This document shows positions 45,631 to 54,811 of a DNA stretch of 64,000 bases, piece after piece. The stretch is from Bermanella sp044597725. GTDB taxonomy: Bacteria > Pseudomonadota > Gammaproteobacteria > Pseudomonadales > Oceanobacteraceae. The stretch is from contig NZ_CP139003.1 of assembly GCF_044597725.1 (NCBI RefSeq), positions 310,001 through 374,000 on the forward strand. Direction: 5' to 3'. A model generated the notes under the pieces. It did not search any database. It worked only from the letters and a program-made list of their open reading frames with translations, and had not been told where the DNA came from. Each line of letters starts with the position of its first letter. Positions within the stretch are counted from its first letter, which is position 1. The position numbers and the translations under genes were made by a program.

Positions 45631-46491
45631 ATGGCAGTCGGAAAAGAAATAAAGCAGAAAATCGGCAGTATTAACAATACGCAAAAGATTACCTCTGCAA
45701 TGGAAATGGTAGCCGCCTCGAAAATGCGCAAAGCGCAAGAACGAATGGCTACTAGTCGTCCATACGCAGATAAAATCCGCGCGGTGGTGGGTCATATGGC
45801 CCACGCAAACAGTGAATACCGCCACGCCTATCTGCAAGAGCGAGAAGTAAAACGCGTTGGTTACATCGTGGTTACTTCAGACCGTGGTCTATGTGGTGGT
45901 TTGAATACAAACTTACTGCGTAAGCTACTAAAAGAAATGAAAAGCTACCACGACAAAAATGTTGAAGTGGATATTTGTGCCATTGGCCAAAAAGGCGTTT
46001 CTTTCTTCGGTAGTTTTGGCGGCAAAGTAGTTGCGGCCAAGACCCAAGTGGGCGATGCCCCTGAAGTGCACGAATTGATCGGCAGCGTTAAAGTTATGCT
46101 AGATGCATTTAACAGCGGCAAAATTGACCGTTTATATCTAGCAGGCAATAACTTTGTTAACACCATGACGCAACAGCCCGTGGTAAGACAACTTCTGCCG
46201 CTTGCAGCTGACGAAGACGAAAGCTTGAAAGGCCAGTGGGACTATATTTACGAGCCAGATGCAGAAGCACTTCTCAATGAGATGCTGGATCGTTATATCG
46301 AATCTCAGGTCTATCAAGCAGTTGTAGAAAATACCGCCTGTGAAATGGCAGCGCGTATGTTGGCAATGAAAAACGCCACAGACAACGCGGGTGACATCAT
46401 CAAAGAGCTTAACTTGTTGTACAACAAAGCTCGTCAGGCGGCCATTACCCAAGAGATCTCCGAGATCGTGGGCGGTGCTGCAGCGGTATAG
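45631..46491 (+). CDS. atpG: ATP synthase F1 subunit gamma
   Basis: The 286-residue central rotor shaft (E. coli 287). Conserved ends: GKEIKQKIGSINNTQKIT at the N-terminus and YNKARQAAITQEISEIVGGA at the C-terminus, which form the coiled coil inside the alpha3beta3 head; SDRGLCGGLN is in the globular part. Confidence 0.97.
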   Translation: MAVGKEIKQKIGSINNTQKITSAMEMVAASKMRKAQERMATSRPYADKIRAVVGHMAHANSEYRHAYLQEREVKRVGYIVVTSDRGLCGGLNTNLLRKLLKEMKSYHDKNVEVDICAIGQKGVSFFGSFGGKVVAAKTQVGDAPEVHELIGSVKVMLDAFNSGKIDRLYLAGNNFVNTMTQQPVVRQLLPLAADEDESLKGQWDYIYEPDAEALLNEMLDRYIESQVYQAVVENTACEMAARMLAMKNATDNAGDIIKELNLLYNKARQAAITQEISEIVGGAAAV

Positions 46492-46525
46492 GCTTGCGGT
46501 TATAGGTATTTAAGAGGATTTAACA

Positions 46526-47902
46526 ATGAGTAGCGGAAAGATCGTACAGATCATCGGTGCCGTAATCGACGTGGAATTCCCACGCGATTCCGTACCTAAA
46601 GTATATGACGCGCTTAAAGTTGAAGGCGGTAAGATTACGCTAGAAGTTCAACAACAATTAGGCGATGGCGTTGTTCGTACAATTGCCATGGGTTCTACTG
46701 AAGGTCTTAAGCGCGGCCTTATTGCAGAAGACACCAAACAGCCAATCCAAGTACCTGTGGGTAAAGAAACCCTAGGTCGTATTATGGATGTACTGGGTGA
46801 GCCTATCGACGAAAAAGGCCCAATCGGCGAACAAGAGCGTGCCTCTATTCACCGTAAAGCGCCTTCTTACGCCGAGCAGGCAGGTGGCCAAGAGCTACTA
46901 GAAACTGGTGTTAAAGTTATCGACTTGGTTTGCCCATTCGCTAAGGGTGGTAAAGTAGGTCTATTCGGTGGTGCCGGTGTTGGTAAAACCGTAAACATGA
47001 TGGAGCTTATCCGTAACATCGCAATCGAGCACAGTGGTTACTCTGTATTCGCAGGTGTTGGTGAGCGTACTCGTGAAGGTAACGACTTCTACCACGAAAT
47101 GAATGACTCAAACGTACTTGATAAAGTATCGCTTGTTTACGGTCAGATGAATGAGCCCCCAGGTAACCGTTTACGTGTTGCTCTAACAGGCTTAACCATG
47201 GCGGAAAAATTCCGTGATGAAGGTCGTGACGTACTATTGTTCGTCGACAACATCTATCGTTACACGCTTGCAGGTACTGAGGTATCAGCACTACTTGGTC
47301 GTATGCCATCAGCGGTAGGTTATCAGCCTACACTTGCTGAAGAAATGGGTGTACTTCAAGAGCGTATTACCTCAACTAAAGATGGTTCGATCACATCAGT
47401 ACAAGCGGTATACGTACCTGCGGATGACTTAACTGACCCATCGCCAGCAACGACGTTTGCTCACTTAGATGCAACTGTTGTACTTAGCCGTGATATCGCG
47501 TCTAAAGGTATTTACCCAGCCATCGACCCACTAGACTCTACCTCTCGCCAGTTAGACCCTCTAGTAATTGGTCAAGAGCATTATGACGTTGCTCGTGGCG
47601 TGCAAACTGTACTTCAGCGCTATAAAGAACTGAAAGACATTATTGCCATCTTGGGTATGGACGAACTATCTGAAGAAGATAAGTTAACTGTATCTCGTGC
47701 GCGTAAGATTGAGCGTTTCTTATCACAGCCTTTCTTCGTAGCCGAAGTATTCACAGGTGCACCTGGTAAGTACGTATCTCTTAAAGAAACCATCCGTGGC
47801 TTTAAGGGAATCTTAGAAGGCGAATACGACGATCTTCCTGAGCAAGCTTTCTACATGGTAGGTACCATGGACGAAGCCATCGAGAAGGCCAAAAGCCTTT
47901 AA
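46526..47902 (+). CDS. atpD: ATP synthase F1 subunit beta
   Basis: A 458-residue catalytic subunit (E. coli 460). Walker A GGAGVGKTVNMMELI is near residue 150, the catalytic Glu is in GVGERTREGNDFYHEM, Walker B is LLFVDNIYRYT, and the DELSEED loop is present (MDELSEEDK). Preceded by AAGAGGA; codon use is strongly biased. Confidence 0.98.
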   Translation: MSSGKIVQIIGAVIDVEFPRDSVPKVYDALKVEGGKITLEVQQQLGDGVVRTIAMGSTEGLKRGLIAEDTKQPIQVPVGKETLGRIMDVLGEPIDEKGPIGEQERASIHRKAPSYAEQAGGQELLETGVKVIDLVCPFAKGGKVGLFGGAGVGKTVNMMELIRNIAIEHSGYSVFAGVGERTREGNDFYHEMNDSNVLDKVSLVYGQMNEPPGNRLRVALTGLTMAEKFRDEGRDVLLFVDNIYRYTLAGTEVSALLGRMPSAVGYQPTLAEEMGVLQERITSTKDGSITSVQAVYVPADDLTDPSPATTFAHLDATVVLSRDIASKGIYPAIDPLDSTSRQLDPLVIGQEHYDVARGVQTVLQRYKELKDIIAILGMDELSEEDKLTVSRARKIERFLSQPFFVAEVFTGAPGKYVSLKETIRGFKGILEGEYDDLPEQAFYMVGTMDEAIEKAKSL

Positions 47903-47917
47903 TAGGAGAAATTAGCT

Positions 47918-48346
47918 ATGGCAATGACGGTTCACTGCGACATCGTTAGCGCTGAAGAGGCTATCTTCTCCGGCCGCGTCGAAATGTTGGTAGCGGCAGG
48001 TGTACAGGGTGACCTAGGCATAATGCATGGTCACACTCCCCTGCTAACCAAACTTCGTCCCGGCCCCGTTCGCGTAATAAAGCAGAACGGTGAAGAGGAA
48101 ATCTTCTACGTATCAAGTGGCTTCTTAGAAGTACAGCCTGATGCCGTAACCGTATTAGCGGATACCGCACAACGCGCTGGAAACATCGACGAAGCTGCTG
48201 CGCTTGAAGCGAAAAAGCACGCTGAAGAAGCACTAGAGAAGCAAAGTGGTGACTTTGACTACTCCCGTGCGGCTAGTCAGCTTGCCGAATCTGTTGCACA
48301 GCTACGTACTCTGCAGCAAATTCGCGAGAAAATGGGTAAGCGTTAA
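47918..48346 (+). CDS. atpC: ATP synthase F1 subunit epsilon
   Basis: A 142-residue subunit (E. coli 139) with an N-terminal beta-sandwich (DIVSAEEAIFSGRVEMLVA, GDLGIMHGHTPLLTKL) and a C-terminal helical hairpin that can inhibit ATP hydrolysis. It is the last gene of the operon; a strong terminator follows 20 bases later. Confidence 0.97.
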   Translation: MAMTVHCDIVSAEEAIFSGRVEMLVAAGVQGDLGIMHGHTPLLTKLRPGPVRVIKQNGEEEIFYVSSGFLEVQPDAVTVLADTAQRAGNIDEAAALEAKKHAEEALEKQSGDFDYSRAASQLAESVAQLRTLQQIREKMGKR

Positions 48347-48366
48347 TTCGTTAGCGTATAACCTAT

Positions 48367-48406
48367 AAAAAAGCCGCCTTGGTTTCACGACCAAGGCGGC
48401 TTTTTT
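48367..48406 (+). terminator. Terminator of the atp operon
   Basis: A perfect 16-base stem (AAAAAAGCCGCCTTGG with CCAAGGCGGCTTTTTT) surrounds an 8-base loop, ending in six T. Confidence 0.95.
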
Positions 48407-48577
48407 GTGTCTACGGGATGTATATAGTTATTATTGGATAGAAATAAGTTATAGTCCTTGGAAATTGTAAGGATTTGGTCAATACTTTTCTTGCTGTAGA
48501 GGCTGCTTGATCAGTTTATCGCGGGTGCTACGTTAATGTAGTAACTGAAGGTTTTATTCAATCAATAAGGGGATGAT

Positions 48578-49417
48578 ATGAAATACATTAATATAATTGT
48601 TGTTGCTATGCTTAGCATGGCGTTGGCGGCGTGTGGCGGTTCTGATGGTGGTTCTGATGGTGGTTCGGCTAGCGGATTCACTGGATCAACAAGTGCAGCC
48701 ACTATTTCAGCAGAAAACGAACAAGATATTGCTGTTGCAAGTACTGTGGCTTCGAAACAAGCCGTGAATAATAGCGAGGCGCAAGGAGACATTCCGATTG
48801 CGGCAAAAAGTAATCAGTCTGCCTTATTTGCGGCGAATGATTTAGTTGCTTCCACATTGCAACTATTGCGTATACCTACGGGCGTTGATGTATCAGAAGA
48901 TGTATGTACTGATGGTGGCAGCGCCTCTTATGAGGGCGATGAGTCAAATGCCACAGTAACCTATAACAATTGTTCTTTTGATGGTGTTACGGCTAACGGT
49001 ACAGCCGTTATTACCACTACAGCCGACTCCTATCGAATAGAGTATAAAAATTTTAGCATTACCAGTAATGGTGAAACCCAAACATTGAACGCGACGATTT
49101 CATGTGATTCCAATTTCAATAACTGTACTATTAGGTCAGATTTTGAAGAAAATGGTCGCAGCTATCGTATGGAAAACTCAAGCGTTAGTGGTGACGATAG
49201 CAGTGGCTATAATGTAGAAGCCCGTGTTTACGATGAAGAGCATGGCTATGTTGACTTTTCCGCTACCGGTTTAGTGTTTGATTGCCCTAATGGCAATCCT
49301 AGTACTGGGAGCATAAGTATTACGGATGGTCAAAGTAATACAGCCGAAGTGACCTTCGATAGCTGTAGTGGGTACACAGTAACGGTTGATGGTGTGGGCA
49401 CTTCTTATCAGTGGTAA
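48578..49417 (+). CDS. Uncharacterised Ser/Thr/Asp-rich lipoprotein
   Basis: A 279-residue protein with a lipoprotein signal (lipobox LAAC) followed by a short Gly-Ser-Asp repeat (GGSDGGSDGGSASG). The rest is low in Lys and rich in Ser, Thr, Asn and Asp with several Cys, suggesting an extracytoplasmic beta-rich protein. I recognise no family. The ATG is preceded by AAGGGG. The barrel gene follows after a hairpin, so the two may form an accessory pair. Confidence 0.7.
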   Translation: MKYINIIVVAMLSMALAACGGSDGGSDGGSASGFTGSTSAATISAENEQDIAVASTVASKQAVNNSEAQGDIPIAAKSNQSALFAANDLVASTLQLLRIPTGVDVSEDVCTDGGSASYEGDESNATVTYNNCSFDGVTANGTAVITTTADSYRIEYKNFSITSNGETQTLNATISCDSNFNNCTIRSDFEENGRSYRMENSSVSGDDSSGYNVEARVYDEEHGYVDFSATGLVFDCPNGNPSTGSISITDGQSNTAEVTFDSCSGYTVTVDGVGTSYQW

Positions 49418-49437
49418 GTACTCATTGCTGAGAATAT

Positions 49438-49478
49438 TAAATAAACACGGTGCAATGCCGTGTTTATTTATATTGCTT
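49438..49478 (+). terminator. Hairpin at the end of the lipoprotein gene, enclosing a start codon
   Basis: TAAATAAACACGG (49438-49450) pairs perfectly with CCGTGTTTATTTA (49458-49470) around TGCAATG. A T-rich stretch follows, so it looks like a terminator, yet the loop contains the ATG (49455) of the next gene. Confidence 0.6.
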
Positions 49479-50210
49479 TTTGTGTCGTTTCGGGTTTCGT
49501 GCATTGGTGTCGAACCATTTCTTTCCTATAACGAATTTCAAGAAATTAATTCCCAGAAGCAAAGTCTGAATAAAGAGTCTGGATGGATTCCTGGTGTATC
49601 GATTAATCACTTGTGGACAACTGATGCCGGGAACATTGAGTCAGCGTTTGCATTTTCAGGCGGTAATGTTGATTACCATGGACAGACTCAATTAGGTACT
49701 CCGCACCAAACCGTAACTCGACATCGTCACCTTGATATTGGTGCGCGTTTCTTTCCAAAAGTCTTTACCATTTATCGCGATAACGGTTGGCAAGCAAACC
49801 TGTTTGCCTCAATTCATTATCGATATTGGTATCGGGATATTCAGGCTGCACAAGGCGTTACTCGGTTGACCGAGGATTACTCTTGGCAAATACTTGGTTT
49901 GGGCATAAGTGTAAATAGAGCACGTCATGACGTCGCCTTGTGGTTTGGCCGAAATATCAATGCTCAAGTACGAGTGAGGGAAACCAGTTGTTTTGACGAC
50001 TTCATGCTCTACCCCAAACAAGATAACGCTTACAATATAGAGTATGCATTTGAGACCACGGAACGTAGCTATTTTATAATGAAATACCAATCAAGCCGTC
50101 TATCGCGTAGCGCTGATAAATCAGTGAATACATGCGCTGGGCTGTTGCGGTTTCATGAGCCAGCGAGTGAAATGAAGCAACTTGTTCTAGGTATAGGGTG
50201 GTTATTTTAA
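49455..50210 (+). CDS. Predicted exported outer-membrane beta-barrel protein
   Basis: About 251 residues. The ATG at 49455 gives an N-terminus (MPCLFILLFVSFRVSCIG) that looks like a signal peptide. The mature region has many alternating aromatic and polar strands, ends in GIGWLF with a terminal Phe, and contains a pair of late Cys; these are barrel features. The frame is open further upstream, to a TTG at 49386 inside the lipoprotein gene, so the start is uncertain. Family not recognised. Confidence 0.6.
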   Translation: MPCLFILLFVSFRVSCIGVEPFLSYNEFQEINSQKQSLNKESGWIPGVSINHLWTTDAGNIESAFAFSGGNVDYHGQTQLGTPHQTVTRHRHLDIGARFFPKVFTIYRDNGWQANLFASIHYRYWYRDIQAAQGVTRLTEDYSWQILGLGISVNRARHDVALWFGRNINAQVRVRETSCFDDFMLYPKQDNAYNIEYAFETTERSYFIMKYQSSRLSRSADKSVNTCAGLLRFHEPASEMKQLVLGIGWLF

Positions 50211-50238
50211 TTGATAGTAAGCGTTTAAGCGCAATAGT

Positions 50239-50973
50239 TTAAAGCGCCCCCCACAAGGTATCAAACATCATTTGCTGAGTATTGGCGATGGCATCACTGT
50301 CGATAACTACAACCACTGGGTAGTTGTTATCGGCCAAGCTAATCATGGCAACTTTGGGCGGATAAATGGCGATGTACGAGGCATCGCCTTTGCCTTTTAA
50401 CCATTTTCGTTCCGCTAGTTCTACTTCATCGCCACCTTCACCTATGGCAATTACGCGTACATTAATCCCCCGTTGAATACGCTGCTTGGTAAAGTTTGGG
50501 AATGGGCGGTAAAGGTGTTTACGCAATGCTTGGGTGGATATAACCGAGTAGGTTTTTTCAGAGCGGCGGCCAACACTGTTTAATATGTCCCTAAGCACCA
50601 GTTCGACGCCGTCGTCCCCTTCATAAAAGCGCACACTGCCCGATCCTAATGCGGGCTTTAGTTGTTTGAGTTCAGGGATAATTTCGCTTTTTAAATCAAG
50701 CAGGGTTGATTCAAGTGCGGTGCGTTTTTCCTCGGCCATATCCAAAAGATGATCGGGATCACTGGCTTGAAACACTTTGCGTTTGCCTTTGGGTAAGTAA
50801 TTCACTAGCCCTTTGCTCACCAACACTTTTAGGGTTTCGTAAGTAGATCCGCGGTTAATATCGGTTTTACCCGCTAAGTCACGAATGGAGCTTGGCCCCA
50901 TTACTAATAGAGCATGGTAAATGGCTATTTCTCGCTCGTTTAAACCAAGTTGCTGCAATGCGTTCAGGTTCAT
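50239..50973 (-). CDS. TrmB-family transcriptional regulator
   Basis: A 244-residue regulator. The N-terminal winged helix (LGLNEREIAIYHALLVMG, then INRGSTYETLKVLVSKGLV) is the TrmB type, followed by a coiled-coil stretch (about 75-105) and a C-terminal PLD-like domain that may bind an effector. TrmB proteins of archaea and some bacteria sense sugars. It is divergent from glmU-glmS, where Pseudomonas has the amino-sugar regulator GlmR, so a role in amino-sugar control is plausible (inference). Confidence 0.85.
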   Translation of the reverse strand: MNLNALQQLGLNEREIAIYHALLVMGPSSIRDLAGKTDINRGSTYETLKVLVSKGLVNYLPKGKRKVFQASDPDHLLDMAEEKRTALESTLLDLKSEIIPELKQLKPALGSGSVRFYEGDDGVELVLRDILNSVGRRSEKTYSVISTQALRKHLYRPFPNFTKQRIQRGINVRVIAIGEGGDEVELAERKWLKGKGDASYIAIYPPKVAMISLADNNYPVVVVIDSDAIANTQQMMFDTLWGAL

Positions 50974-51003
50974 TGTGTATTTACTCTAAAAGTCGGGTGT
51001 CTG

Positions 51004-51032
51004 TTGTCAATTTATTTGTGACAAAGTAGATT
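51004..51032 (+). promoter_or_regulatory. Promoter/operator candidate between the TrmB regulator and glmU
   Basis: TTGTCA and TAGATT are 17 bases apart. Within them are an inverted repeat TTGTCA/TGACAA and a palindrome TTTGTGACAAA (51015-51025). A further TTGACA at 51092 gives a second possible -35. The 202-base gap contains no other clear feature except a DnaA-box 9-mer at 51150. Confidence 0.45.
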
Positions 51033-51175
51033 GTAAATCCTATCAATACTAATAGACTACGCAACCTTTTCTTAAAATCGTTCGTGAGTTTTTGACAAAC
51101 TCCCCTTTTGAACAACAATCAATAATAAGGATCCACAAGTGCAATCAAGTGTGGATAACTAGGAAGTGAGTAGGT

Positions 51176-52549
51176 ATGAGTATTGAGGTAGTAGTACTGG
51201 CGGCGGGCCAAGGTTCGCGCATGAAATCTGGGTTGCCAAAGGTGTTGCATCCAATTGCTGGTAAGCCCATGTTGGCCCATGTATTAGACAGTGCCCGTGA
51301 AGTTAAAGCCGAAGCCTTACATGTGGTGGTGGGTCATGGTGCCGAGCAAGTACAAGAATACTTTGCCGATGATAAGGATCTTACTTGGGCCCTGCAAAAA
51401 GAACAAAAAGGCACTGGCCATGCTGTGCAAATGGCCCTAGAGCACCTAGCCGAAGAAGGCGTGACGCTTATCTTATATGGTGATGTTCCCCTAATTCAAA
51501 GCAATACTCTGCAGGCACTTATAGATATAGCCGCTCATAAAAAACTGGGCCTGTTAACGGTAAATATGGACGACCCTACAGGTTATGGTCGTATCGTGCG
51601 TAACGATAGCGGTGAAGTGCAGTCGATTGTTGAGCATAAAGATGCAAGCGACGCGCAAAAAACCATCAAAGAATGCAATACAGGCATCTTAGCGGTGCCC
51701 ACCGATAAATTACATGCATGGCTACCTGCTCTTAGCAATGATAATGCGCAGGGTGAATACTACTTAACCGATATCATTGCCATGTCGGTAGATGATGCTA
51801 TGCCCATTGAGACCTTACAACCTGAATTTGCCGAAGAAACCTTTGGGGTAAACAACCGTGCCCAGCAAGCCGAGCTTGAGCGTTGGTATCAAGCTCGTTT
51901 AGTGCAAACGCTTATGACAGAGGGCGTAACCGTACTCGACCCACAACGTTTAGATATTCGCCCGGGTCATACTCGCGGTGTCACCGTTGGTCGAGATGTA
52001 GTACTGGATGTTAACGTCATTCTTGAGGGCGAAGTGGTATTGGGTGATGGCGTATACGTAGAGGCGAACTGCATTATTCGCAATAGCGTGATTGCACCGG
52101 GTACCCATGTTAAAGCCTATAGTCACATCGAAGATGCATTGATAAAAGAAGGTTGTGAAGTGGGGCCTTATGCACGCCTACGCCCAGGCACACAACTAGA
52201 AAATGGCGCAAAAGTGGGTAACTTTTGTGAAGTGAAGAAGTCTATTATAGGTGAAGGCAGTAAAGTGAATCACCTTACCTACATAGGTGACGCGCAAATT
52301 GGACAAGGTGCCAATATTGGTGCCGGTACCATTACTTGCAATTACGATGGCGTAAACAAATTTAATACCGTGATTGGTGATCATGCCTTTATTGGTTCTA
52401 ACACGTCATTAGTGGCCCCAGTGAATATTGGTAAGGGTGCTACAGTTGGAGCGGGCTCGACGATTACCAAAGACGTAGAAGAGAATAAATTGGCAGTGGG
52501 CCGTGGTAGACAGAAAAATCTTGATTGGACGCGCCCAAGTAAAGCTTAA
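51176..52549 (+). CDS. glmU: Bifunctional GlmU: GlcNAc-1-P uridyltransferase / GlcN-1-P acetyltransferase
   Basis: A 457-residue enzyme (E. coli 456) making UDP-GlcNAc for peptidoglycan and LPS. N-terminal pyrophosphorylase: LAAGQGSRMKSGLPKVLHPI at residue 7 and GDVPLI near 105. C-terminal left-handed beta-helix: hexapeptide repeats, YARLRPGTQLENGAKVGNF, and IGAGTITCNYDGVNKF. glmS follows after 19 bases. Confidence 0.98.
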   Translation: MSIEVVVLAAGQGSRMKSGLPKVLHPIAGKPMLAHVLDSAREVKAEALHVVVGHGAEQVQEYFADDKDLTWALQKEQKGTGHAVQMALEHLAEEGVTLILYGDVPLIQSNTLQALIDIAAHKKLGLLTVNMDDPTGYGRIVRNDSGEVQSIVEHKDASDAQKTIKECNTGILAVPTDKLHAWLPALSNDNAQGEYYLTDIIAMSVDDAMPIETLQPEFAEETFGVNNRAQQAELERWYQARLVQTLMTEGVTVLDPQRLDIRPGHTRGVTVGRDVVLDVNVILEGEVVLGDGVYVEANCIIRNSVIAPGTHVKAYSHIEDALIKEGCEVGPYARLRPGTQLENGAKVGNFCEVKKSIIGEGSKVNHLTYIGDAQIGQGANIGAGTITCNYDGVNKFNTVIGDHAFIGSNTSLVAPVNIGKGATVGAGSTITKDVEENKLAVGRGRQKNLDWTRPSKA

Positions 52550-52568
52550 ACAGTATTAAGGAATAGAT

Positions 52569-54401
52569 ATGTGTGGAATTGTTGGTGGCATTGCTCAGCG
52601 CAATGTAAGTGATATTTTATTAGAAGGTCTGCGTCGCCTTGAGTACCGCGGATATGACAGTGCAGGATTAGCCACGCTAACTGATGCCGGTGTAATAAAG
52701 CGCTGTCGTCGTATGGGTAAAGTAAAAGAGTTAGAGCAAGGCCTAAAAGACGACCCATTCACGGGGCACGTAGGTATTGCTCATACTCGTTGGGCCACTC
52801 ATGGTAAGCCATCAAAAGAGAATGCTCATCCTCATATGTCCGGTGAGCGCTTAGCCATTGTGCACAATGGTATTATTGAGAATCATGATGAGCTGCGTGA
52901 TCAGCTAAAAGAAGAAGGCTATGAGTTTAATAGCCAAACCGATACCGAAGTAATTGTTCACCTTTTGCATCAACAACTGCAAAAGACTTCAAGCTTAACC
53001 GATGCGGTGAAAGAAACCATTCAGCTGTTAGATGGCGCTTATGCCTTGGGTGTGATTAGCGCCGATCATCCGGGTAAATTAGTGGCCGCACGCCACGGTT
53101 CGCCTTTGGTTATTGGTGTGGGTAGCGGTGAGCATTTTATTGCTTCTGATCAGTTAGCTTTGCTGCAAGTGACGGATCGCTTCATCTTTTTAAACGAAGG
53201 TGATGTGGCTGAACTAACCGCCGACCATATTTATGTTTGGGATAAAAACAACGAAGAAGTTGTGCACGAAGTTACTCAGTTCGATCACCAACTGGGTACG
53301 GCTGACAAGGGTGAATTTCGTCATTACATGATGAAAGAAATATACGAACAGCCTGAAGTAATTCGCCAGTGCCTTGAAGGTCGTGTAAGTCAAACTCGAT
53401 TACTAGAGCAAGCTTTTGGCGTAAAAGCAAAAGAAGTATTAGACAAAACTCAGGCAATTCAGATTATCGCCTGTGGTACCTCTTACCATGCAGGCATGGT
53501 GGCTAAGTATTGGATAGAAAGCCTAGCAGGCATACCTTGCCAAGTAGAAGTAGCCAGCGAGTATCGTTATCGTAAAACCGTTGCCTTACCCAATAGCTTG
53601 TTTATTACTATTTCTCAAAGCGGTGAAACCGCTGATACGTTGGCCGCTTTACGCAAAGCAAAAGATTTAGGCTTTACCGCAAGCTTAACTGTGTGCAATG
53701 TACCAGGTTCGTCTTTAGTACGTGAATCAGACTTGGCTATTATGACCAATGCAGGCCCTGAAATTGGCGTAGCATCGACCAAGGCGTTTACCTCGCAGTT
53801 AACCGCCCTAATGTTACTGACCATCGCCTTAGGTCGTCGTCATGGCATGGTAGATCAAGTTGAAGAAGAGATCGTAAAAGACCTAATCAAACTACCAGAG
53901 CTTATAGAGAAAGCCATTGCGCTTGATCCGCAGATTGAAAAAATGGCGCAAGCGTTTGCCGAAAAACATAATAGCTTGTTCCTAGGCCGTGGTGCCATGT
54001 TCCCTATTGCCCTTGAAGGCTCTCTTAAGTTAAAAGAAATTTCGTATATTCATGCCGAAGCCTATCCCGCCGGTGAGCTAAAGCACGGCCCATTGGCCCT
54101 TGTGGATAAAGACATGCCCATCGTAACAGTGGCACCGCACAATGATTTATTGGATAAACTAAAATCGAACTTAGAAGAAGTACGCGCGCGCGGAGGTGAG
54201 TTGTTTGTATTCGCCGATGAAAAAGCAAAAGTAAAAGAAGGCGAAGGCTTAACCGTACTGAACATGCCATCGTGCAGCGACTTGATGGAACCGATTTTAT
54301 ACATTATTCCATTGCAGCTGCTTAGTTATCATGTGGCGGTGTTGAAAGGCACGGATGTGGATCAGCCGCGGAATCTCGCCAAGTCAGTTACCGTCGAATA
54401 A
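52569..54401 (+). CDS. glmS: Glutamine-fructose-6-phosphate aminotransferase (isomerizing)
   Basis: A 610-residue enzyme (E. coli 609) producing glucosamine-6-phosphate, the first step to UDP-GlcNAc. The N-terminal glutaminase starts MCGIVGG with the nucleophile Cys; HTRWATHGKPS is conserved. Two SIS domains follow (CGTSYHAG, SQSGETADTLAAL), and the C-terminus ends DQPRNLAKSVTVE. No GlmS ribozyme or GlmZ-like gene was seen; a structured repeat (copy B) follows immediately. Confidence 0.98.
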   Translation: MCGIVGGIAQRNVSDILLEGLRRLEYRGYDSAGLATLTDAGVIKRCRRMGKVKELEQGLKDDPFTGHVGIAHTRWATHGKPSKENAHPHMSGERLAIVHNGIIENHDELRDQLKEEGYEFNSQTDTEVIVHLLHQQLQKTSSLTDAVKETIQLLDGAYALGVISADHPGKLVAARHGSPLVIGVGSGEHFIASDQLALLQVTDRFIFLNEGDVAELTADHIYVWDKNNEEVVHEVTQFDHQLGTADKGEFRHYMMKEIYEQPEVIRQCLEGRVSQTRLLEQAFGVKAKEVLDKTQAIQIIACGTSYHAGMVAKYWIESLAGIPCQVEVASEYRYRKTVALPNSLFITISQSGETADTLAALRKAKDLGFTASLTVCNVPGSSLVRESDLAIMTNAGPEIGVASTKAFTSQLTALMLLTIALGRRHGMVDQVEEEIVKDLIKLPELIEKAIALDPQIEKMAQAFAEKHNSLFLGRGAMFPIALEGSLKLKEISYIHAEAYPAGELKHGPLALVDKDMPIVTVAPHNDLLDKLKSNLEEVRARGGELFVFADEKAKVKEGEGLTVLNMPSCSDLMEPILYIIPLQLLSYHVAVLKGTDVDQPRNLAKSVTVE

Positions 54402-54528
54402 TTTAGAGCTAATTGCGTCGATACTACGGCGTTAAAAAACGACTTCAAACTCCTCATTTATGACTTATAAACTCCGGGATTTGAAGTCGTTTTTTGCCTT
54501 GTATTATCTTCCTCATTAACGCTCTAAA
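54402..54528 (+). repeat. Structured intergenic element, copy B (after glmS)
   Basis: Outer inverted repeat TTTAGAGC (54402-54409) / GCTCTAAA (54521-54528). Middle stem: a perfect 16-base pairing of AAAAAACGACTTCAAA (54434-54449) with TTTGAAGTCGTTTTTT (54480-54495). Inner stem: TTTAT (54457-54461) / ATAAA (54467-54471). The boxes ACTCCTCA, CTCCGGG and GCCTTG are in the same places as in copy A at 42548. The middle stem with its T-run would also act as the glmS terminator. The rest of the 410-base gap up to 54812 holds no convincing gene. Confidence 0.7.
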
Positions 54529-54811
54529 TGGACAATGGCTGGGCCTCAGTATTGGCTCGTGACGGGCTTATTTCCAAATTGGTTGTGTTGATTCTTCGGT
54601 TTTTTGCCATATCTGGCCCTCGCTTATTCCGCCTTCGCTCGATTAACCTTAATCATGGGGTGAGAGCGCTTGATCTTATTTGTGATGGCGTACCTGTTTC
54701 TAAATGTTTAGCGGGATTTTCTGTGACGCGATGCGGCTTTGTGAATTGAGGCCGTAAACTTCTGAACTGGTTGATCTATACTGCGTGCTTTTGATTACTC
54801 GGAGCTCGCCC

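Noticed and set aside
54528..54749. 73-codon ORF after glmS
   Set aside because: Starts at the end of repeat copy B, has no ribosome-binding site, and its composition is not protein-like; treated as non-coding.
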